From assembly GCF_002979455.1 (NCBI RefSeq), contig NZ_PCOU01000008.1:1-64000 (forward strand): 64,000 nt of DNA, written 5' to 3'. Origin of the DNA: Chryseobacterium sp. MYb7. Lineage in GTDB: Bacteria > Bacteroidota > Bacteroidia > Flavobacteriales > Weeksellaceae. Each line of letters opens with the position of its first letter. Position 1 is the stretch's first letter. The position numbers and the translations under genes were made by a program. Below the pieces are notes generated by a model. The model was not told the DNA's origin. It was given only the letters and a program-made list of their open reading frames with translations, and ran no database searches. Shown here one piece after another: positions 54,062 through 61,810 of this stretch.

Positions 54062-54880
54062 TTAATTCTTCCCATAGGTAATAACCCTGTGATAATACCT
54101 TTCCAACCCTTGTTTTTGTAAGTCAGATAACCCCTCAAGGTTATTTAATTTTTCTCGAAAATCATCTTTAACGTTTAACGTATTCTGTCCTACTTTTACT
54201 CCTGTAATATCAGCTTTTCCTTTTGTGAAAAAAGTTTTACTGTGATTCACAAAAAAACCATTTTTAATAATAATATCTCTTAGTTCAATTGACAGCTCTT
54301 TAAAATCAGTTGATGATGAAAATGTCATATCATCTACATAAACAGTAAAAGTTATTTCTTTTTTATCACAAATAGGTAGAATTTCTTTTACGGTATTCCA
54401 TAATGCTAAATAAGCAATGTGAGTACTGTTAGCCCCGCCTTGTATCAAACCTCCTTTATAAGTTGTTAGTTTCGTCAATATACTCGCAACATCAGCGGAA
54501 AATCCATAATTTACAAATGCATTGTAAACCATTTTATTGTTAATATGAGGATAAAATTTTTTTAAATCTGTACAAAACTTATATGGCTTGCCTTTATGAA
54601 AATAAGCATTCAAGATATTATCTTTACTTTTCAACCCACCAATAAAAGGAGGAGAAGGAAATTCAATTTTTGTCAAAATATTTTTCAAAATAAGTTTGTG
54701 AACTTTTTTGAGCAACCCAACAGCTTCTGTAATTTCTCTTAACTTAATTCTTCCATCAGGCTTCGGTTGCTTTTTGATAAAAACGTTATAGTACTGTTGT
54801 GGATTTTGAGCTAAAGCCTTTAAATCCCTTTCCGACATTTTTAAATAATGTTCAGATAATTGTTTAAGACTTTGGATCAT
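54062..54880 (-). CDS. retron-type reverse transcriptase
   Basis: The 272-residue RT has the polymerase Asp105 in TDLKKFYPHI, the domain-D segment GLIQGGANST (where PQGAPTS is more usual), and catalytic YVDD at 181-184. Two retron-specific features are visible: the NAxxH motif NAYFH (91-95) and a VTG-like ITGVKVGQNTLNV (225-). Retron RTs copy a structured RNA into msDNA and act in anti-phage defence. The gene overlaps the XRE gene by 17 bases. Replacement of PQG by IQGG is unusual but leaves the catalytic core intact. Confidence 0.88.
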   Translation of the reverse strand: MIQSLKQLSEHYLKMSERDLKALAQNPQQYYNVFIKKQPKPDGRIKLREITEAVGLLKKVHKLILKNILTKIEFPSPPFIGGLKSKDNILNAYFHKGKPYKFCTDLKKFYPHINNKMVYNAFVNYGFSADVASILTKLTTYKGGLIQGGANSTHIAYLALWNTVKEILPICDKKEITFTVYVDDMTFSSSTDFKELSIELRDIIIKNGFFVNHSKTFFTKGKADITGVKVGQNTLNVKDDFREKLNNLEGLSDLQKQGLERYYHRVITYGKN

Positions 54881-55166
54881 CTATATATATTTGTGCTATA
54901 AGCTCTTTTAGAGAGGGCTCTAATATTTTAAATATTTCTTTCTTTTGTTCTGGAACATCACTTTCATCCAAACTTAAAAAAAACAATATTGGCAAAGGAA
55001 TTTCCAATTGTTCAGCAATTGTTTTAAGCAAGGATAAATTAGGTTCTTTCTGATTACTTTCGATAAGAGAAAGGTATGTTTGTGAGACTTGGCATAATTC
55101 TGCAAATTCTCCCTGTTTTATACCTTTCTGTTTTCGGAAATCTTTTATTACTTGACCTATATTCAT
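54864..55166 (-). CDS. XRE-family regulator overlapping the RT gene
   Basis: The 100-residue protein has an N-terminal XRE HTH (KQGEFAELCQVSQTYLSLIES) and a short acidic helical tail. It overlaps the RT start by 17 bases, which implies coupled translation. Retrons with an HTH accessory protein are known (grouped as type VI by some authors, from memory). It may sense, repress or act as the toxin or antitoxin of the locus. Confidence 0.85.
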   Translation of the reverse strand: MNIGQVIKDFRKQKGIKQGEFAELCQVSQTYLSLIESNQKEPNLSLLKTIAEQLEIPLPILFFLSLDESDVPEQKKEIFKILEPSLKELIAQIYIDDPKS

Positions 55167-55202
55167 AAGTATAATTTGAAAATTAAGATAGAGATGTTGG
55201 AT

Positions 55203-55439
55203 TTAGAATAAATTTTCAATACCGAATAAATGGAGTAAATCAATTATTACTCTAGCTATTGCTATTGAATCGTTTTTGTCAAATACGGTTTTATTAAGTT
55301 TCCTTAATTCTGCCAAGCTTTCTTCGATTAAACGAATATCATCATCCAAGAGCAATTCACGGCTCTTTTCAAGAACTGTTTCAAGATTATTGATAACAGC
55401 TTCTACACGAGTTGTACGACTGAAAAATGTTTTTTTCAT
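55203..55439 (-). CDS. small helical protein upstream of the XRE-RT pair
   Basis: The 78-residue protein is helical and acidic (ETVLEKSRELLLDDDIRLI, KLNKTVFDKND) and ends IDLLHLFGIENLF. It is 36 bases upstream of the XRE gene in the same orientation. No family recognised. A degenerate sequence resembling its last 18 codons occurs at 55626-55680. Confidence 0.55.
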   Translation of the reverse strand: MKKTFFSRTTRVEAVINNLETVLEKSRELLLDDDIRLIEESLAELRKLNKTVFDKNDSIAIARVIIDLLHLFGIENLF

Positions 55440-55508
55440 AACTTATTTTTTTATTGTTATTAAAATTTTAATGCAATGCTTAGCTTTACATCGCCTGCTT
55501 CAATCAAT

Positions 55509-55925
55509 GTATATTAGCAAATGCATACTCGTAAGTTGCTGTCATCTCTATCAGATTCCTGCTTCCATAAATAAAAATTAATCCTCGATTTATTTTCTAA
55601 TTAAAAATAATCTCATCTAATAATTAAAAATGGAAAGCATGTAAAACATCTATTGTTAACCTCGTAATTGCTTCTATTGTTAAATTTGAAATCCCAAAAT
55701 ATCAACCATTAATTGATCTATTGGCTCCTAATCGTTTAAAAGAATTGCTAGCTGTAAAAAGTAATCATCCTTTGAAATTGTCATTGGAAAAAAACTTGAA
55801 AACAGTATGTAAACCATAGGGGTTACCTCTCAGGGTTTAATGTTGCATAAACAATATGTGTCGCTTAAAAATACCTTTCGGTTGTGAAACTTAATTCACT
55901 TCAATTCATACATTTGCTAATATAC
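55509..55925 (-). ncRNA. candidate retron msr-msd RNA bracketed by a 15-bp inverted repeat
   Basis: GTATATTAGCAAATG at 55509-55523 and its exact complement at 55911-55925 enclose 387 bases with no sound gene, directly upstream of the small gene, XRE and RT genes. Retron RNAs are bracketed by such a1/a2 arms, and the arm carries TTAGC, like the branch-point AGC. A short GTGAA/TTCAC hairpin lies near the 5' end. No long msd stem is obvious by eye, and the length is greater than most retron RNAs, so this is a candidate only. Confidence 0.4.
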
Positions 55926-56109
55926 CTCGTGTAATTCAAAGAACTTCTTTAGCAAAGATAAAAATATTTTTTTAACTCACAATTAAAAAAAACAAATATT
56001 TTCAATCCACCAGTTATAATAATCTTTAGAAACTACATTTTATTTAATTAATAACTATACAGACACATAGTCTTTAGCAATATTATGGTATTTAAGAATA
56101 ATATATTTT

Positions 56110-57405
56110 TTAACAATTAGGAATTTCTTCTTTATTATCTCTAAAATAGTTATACACCAATGTCTTTTTTAATATTCCATTTCCAAGTTCCAATACTTTT
56201 TTAGGAGTTATTTTACCACTTTCATTACAGTTCCAATTGCAGAGTATTTCTGAAATCATATTTTTCTTTTCATCCGTTTTTTGTCTTTTTTCTTCGTGAA
56301 GAATTGGCAGGAACTTTAAAGTCTTTTCAACAGGGCTAAGAGTAACATTTTCAAAGAAAAATCTTTTATCCTTTTTACAAATAGGCTTAAATTTATCTTG
56401 ATTATGATATGCCTTAAATATAATAGTTTGTAGTTCCTTGTATCCTAATGGCTCTAAAAGGTTTCTCATATTAGCATTTGATATTATTTTGTGTAACAAT
56501 TCTTTTGTCATATCAGGATTCAGAAATAATAAATTCTTAGCATACAACCCTAATGTTCTTTCACGATTTCCTCTTTTTACATTTTTAGGCATATAAGCAA
56601 TTATATATTTGACTTTATTTTTGCCACAATCATGAATACCATCATTATTATAATGAAACTCCATATTTTCAGTCACTTCGTCAAGATTATCATATCTTAT
56701 TGTTATTTTTCCGTCACAGTGTACACCTAATAAAGATTTATCTTTATTGATAGTGTTACGGAAAAGTGACTGTTTAGATTTTTCCTTATTTTTAGAACTT
56801 TCATTGGAAATTACATTTTCAAAATTTAGAGAATCAATGTCAATTATAGTAGATGTAGGTTTATATACCGCATCTGGATCATATGAAAGAACTGTCAACC
56901 TATCTATTGAATGCGCTTTTTTATCTATTGGGAGTTTTAATATTCTCCGAATATACTTACAAGCATCAAGATAATTAGAAGGAGTAATTCCAGAAACTCT
57001 AACTACTAACCCAAATCCAGTATTAGAGACACTTTTCCAATAGGCTGCTATATATTGATTATTATCTAATTGTTGTTTTAATATTTCTGAAGTATTATTA
57101 TCAATATCAAAAAATAAATAGCCTGTGGGATTTTTAGTGTTTTCACTTATCATTTTATTGTTAGCATAGTTAAAATGAAGTATTGCACAGGAGATTTGAT
57201 TTAATTTGATTTTATTAAACTCAGGACTTTTCTTCTTAAATGTTCTAAGCTTGTTAATAGCTATATTCTCAGGTTTACTATCTGATTTTACTAAGTCAAT
57301 AAATTCTTTTAAATCTTTTACAGAATATACAATATCTCTAAATGTTATGGCTTTACAAAGATTGATAATTGTACTGGGCGTGTTGTTAAAATATTGATAT
57401 TCCAT
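56110..57405 (-). CDS. VirE/BT4734-type primase-like protein
   Basis: The 431-residue protein has the BT4734-like N-terminal domain with GYLFFDIDN, then AAYWKSVSNTGFGLVVRVSG, as in Bacteroidota mobile-element VirE proteins. The C-terminal half contains NREKTLGL-like helices (GNRERTLGLYAKNLLFLN). It probably primes or assists replication of the excised island. It is located between the retron block and the excisionase region. Confidence 0.82.
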   Translation of the reverse strand: MEYQYFNNTPSTIINLCKAITFRDIVYSVKDLKEFIDLVKSDSKPENIAINKLRTFKKKSPEFNKIKLNQISCAILHFNYANNKMISENTKNPTGYLFFDIDNNTSEILKQQLDNNQYIAAYWKSVSNTGFGLVVRVSGITPSNYLDACKYIRRILKLPIDKKAHSIDRLTVLSYDPDAVYKPTSTIIDIDSLNFENVISNESSKNKEKSKQSLFRNTINKDKSLLGVHCDGKITIRYDNLDEVTENMEFHYNNDGIHDCGKNKVKYIIAYMPKNVKRGNRERTLGLYAKNLLFLNPDMTKELLHKIISNANMRNLLEPLGYKELQTIIFKAYHNQDKFKPICKKDKRFFFENVTLSPVEKTLKFLPILHEEKRQKTDEKKNMISEILCNWNCNESGKITPKKVLELGNGILKKTLVYNYFRDNKEEIPNC

Positions 57406-57595
57406 AATTATTTATTATTATTCAAAATAAGGGCATAGCGATAGCTCATACAGCTTGTGTGCTATACTTTTTGAGGGTTTGTGTTGTTTTAAAATTTTAG
57501 TTGATTTTTGGGCTGTTATTTGAGATCCAAGCCCGACTACATGAATGAGTGACAGGCTTATTATGCGCAATCTAAGCCAAACTGTATAATAGTTA

Positions 57596-58372
57596 TTAGA
57601 ACAAAGTCAACTGTCCTTTTGTTGTATTAATAGTTCCTAGTTTTTTATCAGGAAATTGTCTTATTTGAAACTTTTGTTCCCATTCATCAATGTTTCCACC
57701 ATGTCTGTCTTTTAATTTCAATATATTGGCTTGATAAGTTCCCAATTGTTTCACAAAGCATTTTACATTGTTTTTGACTGAAGCATTGATTAATTTTTCT
57801 GCCCATTCCAATTCCATTGGTCTGTATCTGAATTTACCTATATCATTGCCACTTTCACCTCCGATAATGCTCCAGTCTAATTTATTCATGTTTTCGTCCC
57901 AATTAATCTCACCGATCAGCGGCTCAAAACTAGCAAATGTGATACAATCTAAATCATTCAGATAAGCAATTCTGTTCACCTGTTCTTGGCTTTCAACAGA
58001 AACTCCAATCCAGACATTGTTTAGCTCATTAAAAAAATCAGGGAGATTATCTTTGATTCTTTCAGGTCTTTTGGTCAAGATCTGGTAGGTATGCTGTGGA
58101 GTTTTTCTAATGATTTCCCAAGCTTCATTTCTCCATGCATCGGCTTCTTCGATAAACCAATCACTCCATGAGCATGTAAATATTAATTGAGGATCTTTCC
58201 ACTTTAAGGGCTGACCAAACATTGTTTTTGATTTTAATATCATTGTAGGATCTTGTCCATATCTGTCTTTATCTCTGTACATATAACAGAATTTGCATCC
58301 TGGTGAGACTTTTTTACATCCATGCCACGGATTCCAAGTGGCTTCTGTCCATTGAATTTTTGTTTTTTCCAT
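57596..58372 (-). CDS. DUF5131 (phage Gp37/Gp68-like) protein
   Basis: The 258-residue protein starts KIQWTEATWNPWHGC and has a CKKVSPGCKFCYMYRD Cys cluster (C-x(7)-C-x(2)-C), followed by FTCSWSDWFIE, QILTKRPERI and WIGVSVESQE. This is the DUF5131 pattern seen in phages and islands. The Cys spacing and C-terminal barrel-like pattern suggest a radical-SAM relative, but the function is unknown to me. It often travels with defence or nucleic-acid genes. Confidence 0.85.
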   Translation of the reverse strand: MEKTKIQWTEATWNPWHGCKKVSPGCKFCYMYRDKDRYGQDPTMILKSKTMFGQPLKWKDPQLIFTCSWSDWFIEEADAWRNEAWEIIRKTPQHTYQILTKRPERIKDNLPDFFNELNNVWIGVSVESQEQVNRIAYLNDLDCITFASFEPLIGEINWDENMNKLDWSIIGGESGNDIGKFRYRPMELEWAEKLINASVKNNVKCFVKQLGTYQANILKLKDRHGGNIDEWEQKFQIRQFPDKKLGTINTTKGQLTLF

Positions 58373-58562
58373 AATATTGAATATTTATTTAAAATTTAGA
58401 CATACCAATAGCTCCCCCTAGCACCTTTACTACGGTTTATGTCTTGTTATGTTATTATTAAAATTAGGGATTGAAAAAGAGTAGTTTCAGCAGCTTATAT
58501 GTACACTCTAAGCAAACTGTCAACTGATTGATCGCAAGAGTTGGATCTTGCAATAAGAAAAA

Positions 58563-58826
58563 TTAAGAAGCTAACTTCAATTTGGAAAGTATTTCCTCTC
58601 TGGTATAATATACTCTCCCTCCAAATGTGATTGGAACTAAAACCCCGCTTTTTGACCAATTGTTTAATGTTCCAGGTGAAACACCGAAATACTCCGCTGC
58701 TTCGTTTCTTGTCATTATTTCTTTGCCTTCTGACTTACATATTTCTGCCAGTTTACTCTCAAATTGATTTAATTTGTCCTCAATTAAATCTTCAATTTTT
58801 TTAAAAAAATCTTTGAAAAATTCCAT
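58563..58826 (-). CDS. excisionase-like helix-turn-helix protein
   Basis: The ATG at 58826 (MEFFKDFFKKIEDLIEDK) is chosen because the upstream frame (to 58871) lacks a good site. The 87-residue protein has a short coiled coil and a MerR/HTH_17 domain: MTRNEAAEYFGVSPGTLNNWSK followed by VYYTREEILSKL. In Bacteroidota integrative elements such proteins regulate excision beside the integrase. It lies 86 bases downstream of the next gene. Confidence 0.85.
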   Translation of the reverse strand: MEFFKDFFKKIEDLIEDKLNQFESKLAEICKSEGKEIMTRNEAAEYFGVSPGTLNNWSKSGVLVPITFGGRVYYTREEILSKLKLAS

Positions 58827-58912
58827 ATCTCTATTCTTATTTTTAATTATACACAAAGATATTTCATTCATTCTTCATACTGTGGGCATAACGGTATAAA
58901 CAGAGTATAGAA

Positions 58913-59884
58913 TTAATCTTGTTCAATTAGTTGTAATAATTTTTGATATTTTTCCTTAAAAAATGGGGCTATTGGTTTCTTTTGTTCTGTAAAATCATGA
59001 TAAATCAATTCTACATATTTAAAATTATCTTTGTGAAAAATATTGTTCTTAGGTGCAAAATCATTTAAAGTTTGCCTTATATAAGATGAAAAAGAGTTAT
59101 GCTTAAAACCAAAATATTTGGAATACTGAATCGAAAACTCATTAGCATTATCAAATTGTACACCATCATACATTAAAAGTTTAACATCTTTGCCCTGTAA
59201 TATGGAAAAAGTACCATTAGCAAACAAACACCCAAATTTATATAAATCAGTATTTCTTAGCCTATTACTTTTTATTTCTTCCACATCTATAATCCTATTT
59301 AAACCATATTTGTCCAATAATTCAGGGAAAATAAACTCATATTCTGATCGCAAACTATCAAACAGTTCTTTATTAAATATTTTAAATGAACCACAAACTG
59401 TCTTGCGAATGGCATCACAACCCGAAGTTTGCATGAACTCTTCTAAAAAATATTCAGAAAAATTAAGCTCCTGTAATAATGACTGAAAAAACATTTTAGA
59501 CTGGGTATCTGATAATCCTGCAAACTGTTCTCTAACGGATAAAAGAAACTCATTGAGAAAAGTCTCATTTATGAATGTCAAAAAAGCATAATCCCATTCC
59601 TTAAAATCGAAATCATCTGAAAAATCTTCATAATTCAATGATGAATAATTTCCTTCAATTTCATCATTTAAAAAGTAAAAATCATATTTTGGTGATTGTT
59701 CAAATTCTTCTTTTGTAATAACTATTTTTTGAATTTCTTCAGGAGTATGCTCTAAGCAATAATAAATTCTTTCTATCTGCTTATCACTCGTAGGAATTAA
59801 GTCTCCAAAACGTAAAATGACATCATCCAATAAATACTCACTTCTAATAAGTAAGTCATTATACTTTATATTACTAAACTTCAT
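58913..59884 (-). CDS. unknown integrase-linked protein
   Basis: The 323-residue protein is acidic, helical and without known motif (IERIYYCLEHTPEEIQKI, GLNRIIDVEEIKSNRLRN). It starts 4 bases after the integrase stop, so it is in the integrase operon, between integrase and excisionase genes. A role in island transfer or in regulating integration is inferred from position. Confidence 0.65.
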   Translation of the reverse strand: MKFSNIKYNDLLIRSEYLLDDVILRFGDLIPTSDKQIERIYYCLEHTPEEIQKIVITKEEFEQSPKYDFYFLNDEIEGNYSSLNYEDFSDDFDFKEWDYAFLTFINETFLNEFLLSVREQFAGLSDTQSKMFFQSLLQELNFSEYFLEEFMQTSGCDAIRKTVCGSFKIFNKELFDSLRSEYEFIFPELLDKYGLNRIIDVEEIKSNRLRNTDLYKFGCLFANGTFSILQGKDVKLLMYDGVQFDNANEFSIQYSKYFGFKHNSFSSYIRQTLNDFAPKNNIFHKDNFKYVELIYHDFTEQKKPIAPFFKEKYQKLLQLIEQD

Positions 59885-59888
59885 TATG

Positions 59889-61358
59889 TTAAGATGCTGA
59901 TTTATTAATATTTATATCAATTATCTTTCCTATTTGTTCCAAGTCTCCACTCTCATATAATTCTTTCATCATCTGCATTTGACTTTTCAGCTCTTCAATT
60001 TGTTTTGCCTGTAAATCTACCTTTTGAAGTTTCTCACTCCTCTGTTTGATACTTTCCTGTCTAATCTGCTCATGCTCAAATGTTGGTCTGAAATAAATCT
60101 TAAACGTGCTTTCATTGGTATGACCTGTGTACTGCCATATCTCCAATAAGTCCCACCCCTCAATATATCGGTTTGTGCAAAAACTCCTCCTAGAATCATG
60201 AAAAGCAACTTTATCAGCAAAATTGATATTTTCAAACACAACTCCTTCATGGGTTGGTCTTTCACGAACAATTATTTTTTCACTAAAATAGGGAATTGCC
60301 TTAAACAGTTCTTTCAAATATATATTCGTATTCTGGTTAGAAACTGCAATACTTTTAATATCATTGTTATATTTGTTTAAAATTTCTTCTGTATATCCGA
60401 AAAGTGGAAAGCTTACGGTCTTATAATTATCGGTACGGGAACCTTTATTCAATAAAATACTTATCGTTTTAGTATTGTGGTCGATATGTCCATTCTCAAT
60501 TCTTTTTAGATCTCCAAATCTGAGTGAAGCATGGCAACCAAGAACAAATAAATCTCTTATTCTTTCCAATCTCGGTGAACTTGAAAAATCATATTCGTAC
60601 AATATATTGATCTCAGGTTCAGTCAAAACAGTGTGGAAACTTGGAGGAACTTTAATACTATATTCGTCTTGCATATAGCTTCTGTTATTTGTATAACCTT
60701 TTTCAAATGCCCGTTTCTGTATTGCGGATAATCTTTTGATTCGGGTTCTGAGTGTGCTTAATTCTTTTACTCTTTCTGTATCAAGTAACCAGTTCTGGAA
60801 CTCTAAACACAGTACTTCATCGAATTTATCAATGTCAAGAAAAATATTATTATCAGTAGCAAAATCTTTTAAATCTCGATACATTACATTAAAAGACGAT
60901 GCATAGGTTTTATGAGTAGGCTTTTGCCCCGATGTTATAGCACGATTGTTTTTAAGCTCACTCACTCGCATGAACTCTTGGAATACATCATCAAAAGATT
61001 TTTTGTTTTTCTGCACTGTGTTGAGTTCCTTCCCCTCCATTGCATTATCTACAATGGTTTTTAATTCTTCCTTTGTTGGTAAACGGTTGTAATGCTCATT
61101 AAAATTTTTATGAGTATCCACAATAGAAGTTTTGAACTTACTGAGTTTCTGATTGATTTCTCTTTTATCTGCACCAGAAGTGACCGTTTTAGAATCAACA
61201 GCCCAATTATTTGGAGCAACTTTTAGACCTGTTGAAAAATCTACTTTCAAATCTTTAAACGAATATCTTCCCATAATTCGGGAGATTTCTTTTGTGGGTT
61301 CTTTCAGCCTGAAATTTACGCTTCCTGTTTCGTTGCTGTATTTCTTCACTACTGTCAT
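59889..61358 (-). CDS. tyrosine recombinase/integrase of the island
   Basis: The ATG at 61358 (MTVVKKYSNETGSVNFRLKE) is preferred over the upstream frame to 61421, which would cross the GGTCAC iterons. The 489-residue protein has an N-terminal arm-binding domain, a SAM-like core-binding domain (FMRVSELKNNRA...) and the catalytic residues: Arg in CHASLRFGDLKR, His-x-x-Arg in FHDSRRSFC, GHT, and the nucleophile Tyr in STFKIYFRP. It is of the Bacteroidota type. It would recombine the tRNA-Gln site; attR lies 180 bases upstream. Confidence 0.93.
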   Translation of the reverse strand: MTVVKKYSNETGSVNFRLKEPTKEISRIMGRYSFKDLKVDFSTGLKVAPNNWAVDSKTVTSGADKREINQKLSKFKTSIVDTHKNFNEHYNRLPTKEELKTIVDNAMEGKELNTVQKNKKSFDDVFQEFMRVSELKNNRAITSGQKPTHKTYASSFNVMYRDLKDFATDNNIFLDIDKFDEVLCLEFQNWLLDTERVKELSTLRTRIKRLSAIQKRAFEKGYTNNRSYMQDEYSIKVPPSFHTVLTEPEINILYEYDFSSSPRLERIRDLFVLGCHASLRFGDLKRIENGHIDHNTKTISILLNKGSRTDNYKTVSFPLFGYTEEILNKYNNDIKSIAVSNQNTNIYLKELFKAIPYFSEKIIVRERPTHEGVVFENINFADKVAFHDSRRSFCTNRYIEGWDLLEIWQYTGHTNESTFKIYFRPTFEHEQIRQESIKQRSEKLQKVDLQAKQIEELKSQMQMMKELYESGDLEQIGKIIDININKSAS

Positions 61359-61402
61359 AAAATAAAAAAATTCGTACAGCAAATATACGAATATTATAAA
61401 CT

Positions 61403-61422
61403 TGGTCACTATTTTGGTCACT
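61403..61422 (+). promoter_or_regulatory. GGTCAC iterons near attR, putative arm sites
   Basis: GGTCAC at 61404 and 61416 (the latter TTTTGGTCAC) lies just upstream of the integrase ATG, matching the set near attL. Confidence 0.55.
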
Positions 61423-61538
61423 GTAAATTTTGAATCTATTTAAATTTATTTATACACAATAAAATTCAATCACTTATTAATGAGCATTTTGAAAGAACAA
61501 ATAGATTCAATGAAGTATAAATAAATACACAATGTTAT

Positions 61539-61554
61539 TCCCTGTGGGTCTACA
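61539..61554 (+). repeat. attR core repeat
   Basis: TCCCTGTGGGTCTACA is identical to the tRNA-Gln 3' end at 35297-35312. Confidence 0.92.
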
Positions 61555-61578
61555 AACCATCCTTTTTTAAGGGTGGTT
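61555..61578 (+). terminator. original tRNA-Gln terminator, displaced by the island
   Basis: AACCATCCTT / AAGGGTGGTT (one G-T pair) with a 4-base loop and a following T run begins directly after attR. In the empty chromosome it would follow the tRNA. Confidence 0.75.
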
Positions 61579-61758
61579 TTCTTTTTTTATAGCTTTCTTT
61601 TTTTTTCCACATTTCCAAAATTCTTAAAAAATGTCCTCATTATAGTTATTACTACAAGACATTTTGAATTACACCTTACATAAACAAGAAGACACCAAAA
61701 GGTGACAAAACTCATAATAATCCCTTTCTCCAAAAGACTCTTTCGCATTAAAAAAAAT

Positions 61759-61766
61759 TAAATTTG
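61759..61766 (+). promoter_or_regulatory. probable -7 box of the T9SS protein gene
   Basis: TAAATTTG matches TAnnTTTG, 44 bases upstream of the ATG. No TTG is seen at the usual -33 distance. Confidence 0.5.
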
Positions 61767-61810
61767 CAAGGTCACAAAAAACTAATACTAACTCAAAAAA
61801 ACGACACGAA

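Larger units (their letters stand above)
35297..61554. mobile_element. 26.3 kb integrative element in tRNA-Gln
   Basis: It is bounded by the 16-bp direct repeat TCCCTGTGGGTCTACA, the left copy being the tRNA 3' end. It carries a tyrosine integrase next to the right end, an excisionase-like gene, a VirE/BT4734 primase and ArdA. The interior is visibly more A/T-rich than the flanks. Cargo includes a peptide natural-product cluster and a retron-type RT with nucleases. No relaxase, coupling protein or type IV secretion gene is visible. Confidence 0.93.

Noticed and set aside
55632..55819. Start-less plus-strand frame ending in a stop near 55819
   Set aside because: It has no ATG/GTG/TTG in a sensible place and runs opposite to all neighbours, and the other strand shows similarity to the adjacent small gene.
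57406..58562. Two similar 190-base gaps flanking the DUF5131 gene as cassette recombination sites
   Set aside because: Shared words (AAGCAAACTGT-like) are short and alignment over the full gaps is poor by eye.
35297..61554. Self-transmissible conjugative element
   Set aside because: No relaxase, coupling protein or type IV secretion genes are visible; only integrase, excisionase-like and primase genes.
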